Part shown: positions 41,523-50,963 of the stretch, in pieces
Layout: each line of letters opens with the position of its first letter
How positions within the stretch are numbered: position 1 is the first letter of the stretch
Assembly: GCA_947564645.1 (NCBI GenBank)
Contig: CANOCU010000022.1
Coordinates: forward strand, 1-55,083
Direction: 5' to 3'
Origin: an uncultured Lachnospiraceae bacterium
Lineage (GTDB): Bacteria > Bacillota > Clostridia > Lachnospirales > Lachnospiraceae
Length of the DNA stretch: 55,083 nt
The notes under the pieces: generated by a model
What the model was told of the DNA's origin: nothing
The model's database searches: none
The model's input: only the letters and a program-made list of their open reading frames with translations
Position numbers and translations under genes: made by a program

Positions 41523-42380
41523 ATGCCTGAATTGCCGGAAGTGGAAACGATCAGGAGAGTGATAGAGCCGCAGATTAAGGGACTTGTGATCACGGAGGTG
41601 TCGGTAAGGCGCCCGGAAGTCATATCCTATCCGGAGGCAGGCGAATTCTGCCGCCGCCTGACCGGACAGACGATTTCCCATATGACACGCAAGGGGAAAT
41701 TTCTTGCCATCCATTTGGAAAATAAGGAACGTGTTATCCTGCATTTACGTATGACGGGCTGCCTGCTGGTCGCTCCGTCGAGCTGCCCGGAAGAAAAGTA
41801 TACACATGTTGTCTTTGCATTCAACAATGGCCGGGAGCTGCGGTTTTCCGATATGCGCCGTTTTGGGCGTTTCTGGCTTGTTCGGGAGGGGGAGACCGAT
41901 ACCTACAGTGGAGCAGCTAAATTGGGCATAGATCCGCTGTCTCCGGAATGTAACGCGGAGTATCTGAGTGCGCATTTGCATAAACGCCGTAAGGCGATCA
42001 AGGAATGTCTGCTGGAGCAGACGATCGTGGCCGGAATCGGCAATATCTATTCGGATGAGATTCTGTTTGCGGCGGGAATTTATCCGGCGCGTCCGGCCAA
42101 CAGCCTGGCGCATACGGAATGGGAACGCCTCGCGGAAGTGATTCCGGAACGGATTTCCTATTTTATCAAAAAAAATGGGATCACGCCGGAGGAATATCTG
42201 GAGTCAAAAGGGAAAGACTACCGCAACACGCCGTTTTTGCAGGTTTACGGTCAGGCGGGCAGACCCTGTCCCAAATGTGGGGAGACGCTTTGCCGTATGG
42301 TGATCGGCGGCAGGAGCAGTGTATACTGTCCGGTGTGTCAGAAGAATGAACCAGAGACTTTAGAAACCTCTCTTTGCTAA
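41523..42380 (+). CDS. mutM: Formamidopyrimidine-DNA glycosylase
   Basis: A 285-residue Fpg/MutM enzyme that removes oxidised purines such as 8-oxoguanine and cuts the abasic site. The N-terminus MPELPEVETIRR supplies the catalytic Pro and Glu. The helix-two-turn-helix has VAGIGNIYSDEILF, and the C-terminal zinc finger shows CPKCGETL and YCPVCQ. Length is normal. AGAAGAGAAA precedes the start. Its last 21 nt overlap the convergent Nudix gene. Confidence 0.97.
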   Translation: MPELPEVETIRRVIEPQIKGLVITEVSVRRPEVISYPEAGEFCRRLTGQTISHMTRKGKFLAIHLENKERVILHLRMTGCLLVAPSSCPEEKYTHVVFAFNNGRELRFSDMRRFGRFWLVREGETDTYSGAAKLGIDPLSPECNAEYLSAHLHKRRKAIKECLLEQTIVAGIGNIYSDEILFAAGIYPARPANSLAHTEWERLAEVIPERISYFIKKNGITPEEYLESKGKDYRNTPFLQVYGQAGRPCPKCGETLCRMVIGGRSSVYCPVCQKNEPETLETSLC

Positions 42381-42794
42381 TGCGCTCAGCAGGTGTGGCT
42401 GGATCAGTGGATAAGTCCAGTTTTCTACCAGAGTATCGGTGATCAGGATCTGCTCGATCTCACTGTGCAGTTCTTTTTCAAAGGAAGTGATATCTGCAGT
42501 GTACAGCATACCGAAGGTCTCAGTGTCTTCACTTTCGTTTACATGCGTTTTTCCTCTTACAGAGTAAACGCAGACAGGACTCAGTGTATACTCAATGGCG
42601 CCGGTTTCTTCCTGCAATTCTCTTCTTGCCGTTTCCAGTATTGTTTCGCCGGCCTCCCTGTGGCCGCCCGGGAATTCATAGGTGTCCCGTTCTCTGTGCT
42701 TGCAGAAGACCCATTTGCCGTCGGTTTTTGCGATGATGACAGCAAATTTCAGGAGGTCGTCTTCAATTTGTTCATAGAAATTGACTTTGATCAT
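42360..42794 (-). CDS. Nudix hydrolase
   Basis: A 144-residue Nudix hydrolase. The Nudix box runs GGHREAGE ... RELQEETG (about residues 43-65), fitting GX5EX7REUXEEXGU. Such enzymes hydrolyse nucleoside diphosphate derivatives; proximity to mutM might suggest a mutT-like sanitising role, but the genes are convergent, so that is weak. GGGAG lies 8 nt before the ATG. Confidence 0.92.
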   Translation of the reverse strand: MIKVNFYEQIEDDLLKFAVIIAKTDGKWVFCKHRERDTYEFPGGHREAGETILETARRELQEETGAIEYTLSPVCVYSVRGKTHVNESEDTETFGMLYTADITSFEKELHSEIEQILITDTLVENWTYPLIQPHLLSALAKRGF

Positions 42795-42839
42795 GTCTAT
42801 AACTCCCGCTATCTTAAGATGCTCTGTGAGGGTTTGCCG

Positions 42840-43475
42840 TTATTTGGCGTATGCTTTCAATTCTTCTAGAAATTCCTCATAGTCGGCATCGGACCAGTAG
42901 AATGTCAGATCTTCTTCTGTAAAATCTTCCGGCTTGTCACGCATAAATTGATCCCCGATATCGTATGAAAATCTTCGCAGCACGGCTTCAGCAAATTCTC
43001 TGAAAAACATTCCGACAGCCGTTATGACATTCCCGTCTTCCACAACACCTTTGTGTGTGAAGTTGTCTTTTTCCACGAACTCAAAAGCATCTGCCATCTG
43101 CATAAAATAACCCGCAGTAAACTTTCTGCCCTTGAGGATCCCGGCCTTGGAAAGCAGAATCGGAGCGGAGGAAATCGCAGCAAAAACAACGTTTGAATGA
43201 ATACCGCCCTTAAGGAAATCGATCAATGCCTCATCAAACAGTGCAGGTAACGGATTGATCGTTCCCGGCAGGATCACACAATCGTAATCCGTTATCTTTA
43301 CTTCTTCTGTTGTTTTGGCAGGGAGGATACGAAAACCTTCCTCGCTTAAATATTCTTTGTTTTCGCTTGCGATCAGATCGATCTTCTCACCGAACCAGAT
43401 TGTCAGTGCGGATGTAAGACAGGTTATCTCCTGCAGAGAGAAGTCCGGATATAATAAGACGGCGAATTTACTCAT
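42840..43475 (-). CDS. DJ-1/PfpI family protein with Ser at the nucleophile position
   Basis: A 211-residue class I glutamine amidotransferase-like protein of the DJ-1/PfpI family, opening with KFAVLLYPDFSLQE. The elbow that usually carries the nucleophilic Cys reads AAISSAPILLSKAG, so Cys is replaced by Ser. The Glu of the opening region (SLQEITCL) is present. Catalytic chaperone or protease activity is therefore doubtful. Start at 43475 has GAGGAG 9 nt upstream; an in-frame extension to 43541 is less likely. It lies between the Nudix gene and the Rpn-like gene, all on the minus strand. Confidence 0.88.
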   Translation of the reverse strand: MSKFAVLLYPDFSLQEITCLTSALTIWFGEKIDLIASENKEYLSEEGFRILPAKTTEEVKITDYDCVILPGTINPLPALFDEALIDFLKGGIHSNVVFAAISSAPILLSKAGILKGRKFTAGYFMQMADAFEFVEKDNFTHKGVVEDGNVITAVGMFFREFAEAVLRRFSYDIGDQFMRDKPEDFTEEDLTFYWSDADYEEFLEELKAYAK

Positions 43476-43557
43476 TTCATTTGTCTCCTCGTATGATATC
43501 TCAAAATATAATTTGTTGACGGCGATCAGCAGCGGAAGCATAACAAGGAGAGCACAC

Positions 43558-44481
43558 TCAGGAGTCTTGTCCCTGTAAAGGCAGCTGCTTACGGAGCCTT
43601 TCTACTTCGGCAGTTAAAGACTGAACTTTCGTTGAGAGAGATTCTTTCTCGGTGGTTAGAGATTGAACTTTTGTCGAGAGACAATCCTTCTCAGTAGCCA
43701 GGACTTCAATTTGATCAGCCTGGCTGCTTAGCATGTTCTGCCATCCGAGTTGCGTTCGGTAATAGTCTTCACGCGCTTCGCATTCCATGCGGATTCGTTC
43801 TTCCTGTGTGAGCTGGTATATAGTCGTTGCAGCTTCCGTTAGAACTTCATTGTCGTGTGCAAGCATATGAATCTCCTCCCAAGTTGTGGCTTTGAAGAAT
43901 TTGGCCCAGCAGTCGAGTTGATAGGCTCTATCGTTCTCGGTGGCTAAATCTATCTGTGTTAAGTTTAACACAGAAATCTGCAGTTTGTCACTATATAAGG
44001 AATGATTTTTCACATTTAACAACTTATAAGTGGCATAAAATTCCGGATACGAGGGAAACAGAGTAAAGTTTAGGAGACCGATCTGTATGGTTGGTTTGGT
44101 ATTCTGGTAATCCCCGCCTTTTGCCAGCGTATCAAAATTCCGGCAGAGGTAGCTTAAAGAGCGGTCTACCCAATTATGCTCGTTAATAACCTGCAGTTCA
44201 AGATCGATGGCGGCGAAATTGTTCAGGCTGACTTTGATGTCCAGAATAAACGTCTTGTCAGTGATCGAGGAGCCGAGTTCGATAGGATTGACAATCTCTA
44301 CAGTGTGTACTTGATTAGGTTCGAGGTGGAGCAGGGAACAGATCAGACCTTTGAGGACTTGGTTATTCTGCTGAAGAAGCGCACGGAATAGATAGTCGTT
44401 GGTCATGGGGACGGCAAGAGGACCGTGGGAGGGGAATGACAAGGAGGAAAGTGATTGATTAGATGCTTTGATCTGTATCAT
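43558..44481 (-). CDS. Rpn family nuclease / transposase-like (PD-(D/E)XK)
   Basis: A 307-residue Rpn-type protein. Residues 28-120 contain NDYLFRALLQQ and FILDIKVSLNNFAAIDLELQV, the D-ExQ core of the PDDEXK_2 recombination-promoting nucleases; ETTWEEIHML-like and AREDYYRTQ segments follow. The last 60 residues are a coiled coil with two 14-residue repeats (EK-CLSTKVQSLTT then EKESLSTKVQSLTA), followed by EVERLRKQL. Family members promote RecA-independent recombination and occur in many diverged copies, often with variable C-termini. No inverted repeats or target duplication are visible around it. Confidence 0.85.
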   Translation of the reverse strand: MIQIKASNQSLSSLSFPSHGPLAVPMTNDYLFRALLQQNNQVLKGLICSLLHLEPNQVHTVEIVNPIELGSSITDKTFILDIKVSLNNFAAIDLELQVINEHNWVDRSLSYLCRNFDTLAKGGDYQNTKPTIQIGLLNFTLFPSYPEFYATYKLLNVKNHSLYSDKLQISVLNLTQIDLATENDRAYQLDCWAKFFKATTWEEIHMLAHDNEVLTEAATTIYQLTQEERIRMECEAREDYYRTQLGWQNMLSSQADQIEVLATEKDCLSTKVQSLTTEKESLSTKVQSLTAEVERLRKQLPLQGQDS

Positions 44482-44996
44482 AGAAGTGTCCTTTCTTTGG
44501 TTCAGAATTGTTCGGAACTGTTATATTACAGTCCGAAGTAAACGAAGTTACATAGATATAATAGAATTGTGCCGTTCTGGCCAAACTATATGATAAAAAT
44601 AGTTTATATTACAGAAATGATAATAGCAATAGGAAATCAATAAGGGTAACGTAGAAAATATATATTTGAATCCGGAAGAGGATGCTTGTTGGATACAAGA
44701 TATTGTATGAGCAATGTTTGTCATGTGGATAAAGCACAAGATAATGTACTGTACATTTTGCCGGTCCGAAAGAGCATATTTTTTGCTCTTTCTATCTGTA
44801 AAAATTACTCTTTTTAGATAGCTTCGATTTCATGGCATTATGCAGGTATTTACAGGGGCTTGACGATGCTTGAAAGAAACTGGTATGGTGAAGGGGAGAC
44901 TGAGCTTTACATTGAAGGAGATAATGCCGGGATAAGGAAGCTCCGGCTGTCTGAGAAATGGAGAATAAGAAACGAAAGCAGGAAAGGAACTAGTCT
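44482..44996. other. 515-bp intergenic region with hairpins and a promoter
   Basis: AT-rich region between the Rpn gene and the kinase gene. It holds a perfect hairpin GAAAGAGC/GCTCTTTC (44768-44792), an adjoining CTATCT/AGATAG pair (44792-44821) and the kinase promoter. No coding region longer than about 60 codons is convincing. Confidence 0.5.
44860..44889 (+). promoter_or_regulatory. Promoter of the FGGY kinase gene
   Basis: TTGACG (44860-44865) and TATGGT (44884-44889) are spaced by 18 bp, about 105 bp before the kinase start. Confidence 0.55.
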
Positions 44997-46307
44997 ATGA
45001 GAGCGATCGGCATTGACATCGGCACGACCAGCATCTGTTTGTGCGTATATGAGGAGGAGACGGGGCGGTTGTTGTATGTGCGGCAGGAGAAAAATCATTT
45101 TCTGGCAGGTACTTTCCTGCAGGACCCCGACAGAATCTTCACTACAGTAAAAGAGATGCTGGAAGATCTTCTGCAAAGCAGTGAGGGTGACAGCGGGGAG
45201 GAAATTTCCGCGATCGGCATTTCCAGCCAGATGCACGGTATCCTTTATGTGGATCGGGAGGGGCGGGCGGTTTCTCCTTACTATACCTGGAAAGTGGAAG
45301 TGGGAAATGAGGATTTCGGGGAGGAAACCTATGCTTCTTATCTGTCCCGGGTGACGGGGTATGAATTGTACACCGGTTATGGGAGCGTGACGCATTTCTA
45401 TCTGCAGCAGACAGGGCAGCTTCCGGCAGAGGCGGTATATTTTGTCAATATCGGAGATTATATAGCCATGCGGCTGTGTGCACAGCGGGAGTCGGCGATG
45501 AGTCCTTCCATTGCAGCCAGTATGGGCGGCTTTTCTTTGAAGGGGCAGTGTTTTGACCTGGACGCTTTAGAGAAGGCCGGTGTGGCAGTATTTTATTATC
45601 CACAGGTGAGAACCGACGGGTTTATATTGGGCGCCTATCAGGGGATTCCGGTAACCTGCGCCAAGGGGGATAATCAGGCAAGCTTTTATGCGGCCATAGG
45701 AGAGAAGGAGGAGGCCCTTGGAGTCAATGTGGGAACCGGTTCCCAGGTTTCTCTGTTTCACAGGGATCTGATCGTTGGAACAGGAGCGGAGATACGTCCT
45801 TTTACGGACAAAGGATTCCTGTATGTGCAGGCATCGCTCAACGGCGGTAAAGTCTACGAACGGTTGGCGGAGTTTGTCAAAGGCACGGTGCTTGCCGTGA
45901 CGGGAATCGAGACGGACGTCTACGAACAGCTGGCGGAGGCAGGCGGGCGTGTACCGGTGACGGATCTGCGGATAGCGCCGTCACTTTACGGCAGTCGGAA
46001 AGGGGCGGCGCCGGGAGGGCGCGTGGAGGGGATTACGCCTGAGAATTTTACGCTTGGTGATATGGTCAGGGCTTATGTGACTGGGATGGCGCTTGAACTT
46101 TTCCGGATGTACGAACAGCTTCCCGATGCGCTCCGGCAAGGGAAAAAGGAGATTGTCGCCAGCGGAAACGGTATCCGGCGAAACGGGCTGCTTAAGCAGG
46201 AGGTGGAGCGGCTGTTCGGTCTTCCGGTCAGATTCCGGGATATCGAGGAAGAGGCGGCAGCAGGCGTGGCCATGTGGGCCCTGGCGGAGGTAAGAAGTCA
46301 GAAGTAA
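44997..46307 (+). CDS. FGGY carbohydrate kinase, sedoheptulokinase-like
   Basis: A 436-residue sugar kinase. AIGIDIGTTSICLCVYE is the phosphate-1 loop; AIGISSQMHGILYVD resembles the sedoheptulokinase subgroup. GVNVGTGSQVSLF and ASGNGIRRNGLLKQEVE supply the second phosphate loop and the adenosine site. The protein is shorter than xylulokinases (about 490). AGGAAAGG precedes the start. It stands alone, so the substrate (sedoheptulose or another ketose) is uncertain. Confidence 0.85.
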   Translation: MRAIGIDIGTTSICLCVYEEETGRLLYVRQEKNHFLAGTFLQDPDRIFTTVKEMLEDLLQSSEGDSGEEISAIGISSQMHGILYVDREGRAVSPYYTWKVEVGNEDFGEETYASYLSRVTGYELYTGYGSVTHFYLQQTGQLPAEAVYFVNIGDYIAMRLCAQRESAMSPSIAASMGGFSLKGQCFDLDALEKAGVAVFYYPQVRTDGFILGAYQGIPVTCAKGDNQASFYAAIGEKEEALGVNVGTGSQVSLFHRDLIVGTGAEIRPFTDKGFLYVQASLNGGKVYERLAEFVKGTVLAVTGIETDVYEQLAEAGGRVPVTDLRIAPSLYGSRKGAAPGGRVEGITPENFTLGDMVRAYVTGMALELFRMYEQLPDALRQGKKEIVASGNGIRRNGLLKQEVERLFGLPVRFRDIEEEAAAGVAMWALAEVRSQK

Positions 46308-46312
46308 GTTAA

Positions 46313-46394
46313 GTCCGGGACTTTGCATTCGTGGAAGATTCCTTTGACGGATCCTTGACGAGGCGTAGCGGGGAAGCGGGAGTGATTCCCGGAC
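46313..46394. repeat. Long-range inverted pair in an intergenic gap
   Basis: GTCCGGGA (46313-46320) and TCCCGGAC (46387-46394) enclose 66 nt, and the interior includes GGACTTTGCA, a 10-mer also found in the repeat at 31042. It may be a diverged member of the same structured repeat or the terminator region of the kinase gene. Confidence 0.35.
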
Positions 46395-46454
46395 GGCGGG
46401 ACATAGGCCATAGCAAAGGTGGGCATTAAGATTGGCATGGAGGTATGGGCAGAT

Positions 46455-48209
46455 ATGGAAGGAATCTTTTTGGATGTACTGAACAGGAGCATTGCGGCTG
46501 GGTGGCTGATCCTGGCGGTTCTTGCGGTACGGCTTGTTTTGAAGAAGGCGCCAAGGCAGCTGGTCTGCGTGCTGTGGGTGATCGTGGCCGCGCGGCTTGT
46601 GTGCCCGTTTGCGATAGAAAGTGTCCTCAGCCTGATACCAAGCAGGGAGACGATCACTTTGGACGAGGTCAGATTTGCGCAAAGTCCGGCCATTGACAGC
46701 GGTATTCCGGTCTTGAATGAGGCGCTGAATCCGGCGCTTGGCGAGCACTTTTCGCCGGAACCGGGGGTAAGCGTGAATCCGCTCGATGTCTGGACGGTGG
46801 CAGCCGGTATTGTCTGGATCGTGGGCATGTTGATCATGGCGGGCTATGCGCTTTGCGGCAGCCTGCGGATACGTGCCGCAGTGCGGGAGGCCGTACCGTT
46901 TAAGGGGTGCGATGCAGCGGAGGAAACATTGCTGTCAAAGAGGCGTGGCACAGTAGGGGAAACCGCGCCGACAGGCAGGGGCAGCGCAGCGCAGGCAAAT
47001 GTGCTGCCGCAGGATAACGTGTGGCTGTGCGACAGGGTAAGATCTCCCTTTATCCTGGGATCGATCAGGCCGCGTATCTATCTGCCCTCCGGTATCGCCA
47101 GGGAGCATCTGCCCTATGTCCTTGCCCACGAACAGGTGCACATAAAGCGTCTGGATCACTGTGCCAAACCTTTCGGATGGCTGCTCCTGTCAGTCTACTG
47201 GTTTCATCCGCTTGTGTGGGCGGCCTATGCGCTTTTTTGCAGGGATCTGGAGCTTGCCTGTGATGAGAAGGTGGCGGACGGCATGGATCCGGACGGAAGG
47301 AAAGCCTATTCGGGCGCGCTGCTCGCCTGCAGTCTGCAGAGAAAAATGGTGTTTTCTTATCCGCTGGCCTTTGGCGAAGTGGGGGTCAGGGAAAGAGTGA
47401 AGCATATTCTGCATTACAGAAAGCCGGCCGCATGGATTACGGTGGCGGCGATTCTGACAGGTATCGTGTTGACGGTGTGCTTTCTGACAGACCCGAAGAA
47501 GGAAGTGGATGACGAAAAGATACGTTATCATGATCAGTGGTATAGCCGAAGCGATCTGTCCGAGGATACGATAGCGTGGCTGGAGTGGTATAACGGCCTG
47601 CCGGAGGAAGAGCAGCTGGCGGTCAGTTCCGTGCCCCACGACCTGTATGACCTGGCGGGATATGGCAGCGAATCGGCTGAGACGGTGGATGCGGAAATGG
47701 ATAGGGCAGTTGCCGCTGGCGGGACAGGAGAAAGGCCTGCAGATCTGGCGGAGGCAGAGAATGCTGATACGAAGACACCTGCCGATACCGCGCAATTGTT
47801 TGATGATTTCGGTATTCGGCTGCATCTGCCGGACAACGACAACTGGATCTGCGTCGAAGAGTACAGGCAGCCGAAAGAGAATACGGTGGAAGTGTATTAT
47901 CAGGACCTCATTGCGGAGGCGGACTGTAAGCTGACGGCAGTCCGGGACGGCGAATTGAACCTGTCTGAGTCAGCTGCGGTCATAGACATGGGGCGGGATG
48001 AGACATGGCAGGGCAGCACCGACTCCGGCCGGATCGTGTATATTCAAGTGCAATGTTCCGGCGACGGAAAGCAGGTGCTGGCCACCTGGGAATATGACAA
48101 TGGAGCGGATCTGTACCGGTTCGCCATTCAGGCAGAAATGTCCACGGAAGATGCGGATTTTGCTTCCATTCCCAAGGCAGCGATCTCGACGATCTCTTAT
48201 CTGGAGTAA
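46455..48209 (+). CDS. M56 (BlaR1-like) membrane metallopeptidase
   Basis: A 584-residue membrane protein beginning MEGIFLDVLNRSIAAGWLILAVL, with transmembrane helices around residues 10-30, 35-55, 105-125 and 310-330. The zinc peptidase motif AHEQVHIKRLDH (HExxH) lies in the cytoplasmic loop, followed by LELACDEKVADG, which holds the third ligand. The C-terminal 250 residues are extracellular and acidic and do not resemble a penicillin-binding sensor domain. Usually such genes follow a BlaI/MecI repressor, but none is present here. Start is ATG 46455 (GGAGG 11 nt upstream); in-frame starts at 46437 or GTG 46419 are possible. Confidence 0.85.
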   Translation: MEGIFLDVLNRSIAAGWLILAVLAVRLVLKKAPRQLVCVLWVIVAARLVCPFAIESVLSLIPSRETITLDEVRFAQSPAIDSGIPVLNEALNPALGEHFSPEPGVSVNPLDVWTVAAGIVWIVGMLIMAGYALCGSLRIRAAVREAVPFKGCDAAEETLLSKRRGTVGETAPTGRGSAAQANVLPQDNVWLCDRVRSPFILGSIRPRIYLPSGIAREHLPYVLAHEQVHIKRLDHCAKPFGWLLLSVYWFHPLVWAAYALFCRDLELACDEKVADGMDPDGRKAYSGALLACSLQRKMVFSYPLAFGEVGVRERVKHILHYRKPAAWITVAAILTGIVLTVCFLTDPKKEVDDEKIRYHDQWYSRSDLSEDTIAWLEWYNGLPEEEQLAVSSVPHDLYDLAGYGSESAETVDAEMDRAVAAGGTGERPADLAEAENADTKTPADTAQLFDDFGIRLHLPDNDNWICVEEYRQPKENTVEVYYQDLIAEADCKLTAVRDGELNLSESAAVIDMGRDETWQGSTDSGRIVYIQVQCSGDGKQVLATWEYDNGADLYRFAIQAEMSTEDADFASIPKAAISTISYLE

Positions 48210-48222
48210 AAATTTTATTTTT

Positions 48223-50796
48223 TTATACTTTCCATGCGCAAAGCTGCATCATAACCTGTAGCATCCTGGGGATGTCCACCGGCTTGGCCAGATGTTCATT
48301 CATTCCGGCGGCTTTTGCCAGCGCGATATCCTCATCGAATGCGTTTGCTGACAACGCTATGATAGGCACGGTTCCGGCATCCGCCCGGTCCAGGCCGCGA
48401 ATCGTCCGGGCAGCCTCATAGCCGCTCATGACCGGCATCATCAAGTCCATGAGTATGCAGTCAAAGCTTCCCGGCTCGGATGCCGTAAAGGTATCCACAG
48501 CAGTTTTGCCGTTGTTGGCAGTCACTACCTCGGCCCCCTCATCCTGAAGAATGTACTGTATGATCTCACAGTTGAGTTCATTGTCCTCTACCAGAAGGAC
48601 ATGCATACCGGTGATATTGACGGGCACATTTTCTTCTTCGCCTGCAGCCTGTTCATGCCATGCCTCATCAACCTGAAGGGGCAGGTCGATCCTGACTATG
48701 CTTCCCCTGTCGATCTGGCTGCTTATCTCGACGCTTCCCTTAAGCTGATCGACCAGCTTCTTTACGATGGACATGCCGAGTCCGACACCGTTATAGTTGG
48801 TGCGGGCAGTCTGGTGTTCCTGGGTAAAAGGTTCAAAAATATGTTCCTTGAAATCTTCCCCGATGCCGATCCCGGTATCTTCGATCACAAAACGACAGTC
48901 TGCGATTCCGTTCTGGCAGGCAGTTTCCGTGGCCTGCACAAACACGGAACCGTGAGGCCGGTTGTATTTGAGCGCGTTATCGATAACATTCATCAGGATC
49001 TGCCGCAGGTAAAGCGGGTTGCCGATCAGCCTTCTGTGCCGCAGTCCGTCTGCTTCCAGTGACAGACGGATTCCCTGCTCTTCTGCCTGGGGAGACAGGA
49101 TCGTAATGCAGTCTTCCAGGGTATTGGAAAGGTCAAAGGGTTCCTCCACCTCCACGGATCCGCCGCTGTCGAGTTTGCTGACCTGAAGGACATCATTGAC
49201 CAGGGAAAGCAGATGCTGTGTCGACACACGGATCTTCTTCCGACAGTCTTTCTGCCGCATGGGATTGTCCTGACTTTTCTCCAGGATGGCCAGCATTTCC
49301 AGGATTCCGTTGATGGGGGTGCGCAGGTCGTGGGACATGCGGGAAAGAAACTCGCTTTTTGCCGAATTTGCCTGCCGCACCCGCTCCAACAGTTCCATGA
49401 TGGACTGCTCCTGTTTCTTCCGCGTCACCATAGTCTCGGTAATATCCTGATGATATCCGTGCAGGCAGGCGCCCGGCTTCCTGAACGTTCTGTCCGGTAC
49501 GCCGCCGCAGCGGACATAGATCCTTCCAAGCGTCGGGTGATTCCAGGGATAGATCACCTCGGAACGGCCGGTTTCCAGTATTTCCTGTACCGCTTCCTGC
49601 ACCATATCTACGTAATCGGATTCGATATGTTCAAACCAGTGCCGGTAGCATTCTTCCGGATCCACATCCTCCGATACGCCCAGAAGGATCCGCATGGTCC
49701 GGTCCGGATACATCCTCGGCCGGCAGCCCTCCTCCAGTTCGATCGTCCAGATACCGGTCCTGGCGCCTTCCAGAATATCCTCCAGGCTCTGTCTTGCTTC
49801 CAGTTTGTTCTTTTCTTCCTGCTCCACCACGGCGTTGATATCCCGCAGGGCAAAGATCGCACAGTGGGCCGGTAATGCTGACAGGGCCGTGGCAGAGAAA
49901 TGAAACTCCAGGTGTTTCATTCCGTAGGAATTGTTTTTCACCTGATAGCGTACGGAGAACTTCTGCCTGGTCTTCAGCTGATCGAGCACATAGTCCCTGT
50001 GTGTTACGGTTCGCAGCCTCTTCTGGTCCCGGGGAATCACATACTCGGAAATGTACCGTTCCATGGCCGGCTGATAGCCTTCGGCAAAAAAGACGGACCA
50101 GTCCATCCCGATCTGTTCGCTGTTCCGGTAGACCTCGCATTCGCCCGTGTCGAAGTTGACCTGATAGATACCGAGATAATCTACGCTGAGAGCGTGGAGA
50201 ACGTTGTAGCTGCGCTTCTGAAGTTCACGGACCAGGTTGCGCCGTTTCAGGGAAGAAACGATAAAATATGCGGCAGTCTGGAGCATATTGGAGGCATATT
50301 CCAACGACTTTACGGGCGGGTTGTCCACGCCGTAGAAGCCGATGATCTTCCGGCCGTTATAAAGGGGAACCACCACGAGAGAGTGGACGTTTTGTTGTTT
50401 CAGGTTCTCATATTGAAGCGGATCGGTCTGGCGGATATCCTCCAGGTTTTCGATAACGATATGCTTGCCGATGCTGAAATTTCGATACCAGCTTGCGCAT
50501 ACCTCGGGAGGAACGTTCTGCAGGTTCTCCTTTTCCGGCGTCACGCCGTCGGCTGCCCACTCATACGTATTGTCATCACAGCCGGATTCGTTCTGTTCAA
50601 ATATGTAGGTCCGTTCCCCGCACAGCGCCTTTCCCAGATGTTCAAGCAGCACCTGCAGAGACTGGTCGGGCGTCTCTTCCAACAGAGCGACGCGAAGTCC
50701 CTCGTTGATGACGGATTCCAGATTCTGAACGCTCCTCACGCCGCCCTGCTGACTGCGGTCCTCACTACCCGTTATTAATGTCCCTGCATGATCCAT
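48223..50796 (-). CDS. Hybrid sensor histidine kinase (GAF-PAS-HisKA-HATPase-REC)
   Basis: An 857-residue soluble hybrid kinase without membrane segments. Residues 20-190 resemble a GAF domain, followed by two PAS-like regions to about 460. The HisKA helix has the phospho-acceptor FLSRMSHDLRTPINGI near residue 490. The HATPase shows NVIDNALKYN, IEDTGIGIG and GVGLGMSIVKKL. The C-terminal receiver has the acceptor Asp in CILMDLMMPVMSG and Lys in HLAKPVD. No paired regulator is adjacent; an unlinked histidine phosphotransfer protein or self-contained signalling is likely. GAGAGGAC precedes the start. Confidence 0.92.
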   Translation of the reverse strand: MDHAGTLITGSEDRSQQGGVRSVQNLESVINEGLRVALLEETPDQSLQVLLEHLGKALCGERTYIFEQNESGCDDNTYEWAADGVTPEKENLQNVPPEVCASWYRNFSIGKHIVIENLEDIRQTDPLQYENLKQQNVHSLVVVPLYNGRKIIGFYGVDNPPVKSLEYASNMLQTAAYFIVSSLKRRNLVRELQKRSYNVLHALSVDYLGIYQVNFDTGECEVYRNSEQIGMDWSVFFAEGYQPAMERYISEYVIPRDQKRLRTVTHRDYVLDQLKTRQKFSVRYQVKNNSYGMKHLEFHFSATALSALPAHCAIFALRDINAVVEQEEKNKLEARQSLEDILEGARTGIWTIELEEGCRPRMYPDRTMRILLGVSEDVDPEECYRHWFEHIESDYVDMVQEAVQEILETGRSEVIYPWNHPTLGRIYVRCGGVPDRTFRKPGACLHGYHQDITETMVTRKKQEQSIMELLERVRQANSAKSEFLSRMSHDLRTPINGILEMLAILEKSQDNPMRQKDCRKKIRVSTQHLLSLVNDVLQVSKLDSGGSVEVEEPFDLSNTLEDCITILSPQAEEQGIRLSLEADGLRHRRLIGNPLYLRQILMNVIDNALKYNRPHGSVFVQATETACQNGIADCRFVIEDTGIGIGEDFKEHIFEPFTQEHQTARTNYNGVGLGMSIVKKLVDQLKGSVEISSQIDRGSIVRIDLPLQVDEAWHEQAAGEEENVPVNITGMHVLLVEDNELNCEIIQYILQDEGAEVVTANNGKTAVDTFTASEPGSFDCILMDLMMPVMSGYEAARTIRGLDRADAGTVPIIALSANAFDEDIALAKAAGMNEHLAKPVDIPRMLQVMMQLCAWKV

Positions 50797-50911
50797 ATGC
50801 CTGTCCTCTCTATAGACCGAAATTTATACTTACAGTTGATGAAATCTGCCGTGCGTATCCCGTTGTGCTGAGTGGCAGATTGATCTGACGCTCAGTATAA
50901 AAGCTTGTGTC

Positions 50912-50940
50912 ATGATATCATATGCCCCCGGCTGCGTCAA
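50912..50940 (-). promoter_or_regulatory. Promoter of the hybrid kinase
   Basis: On the minus strand TTGACG (50935-50940) and TATCAT (50912-50917) are spaced by 17 bp, about 115 bp upstream of the kinase start. Confidence 0.55.
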
Positions 50941-50963
50941 TATGGAAGAGGATTCCTGTCGTT

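Noticed and set aside
43558-44481. Complete transposon around the Rpn-type gene
   Set aside because: No terminal inverted repeats or target-site duplications are seen.
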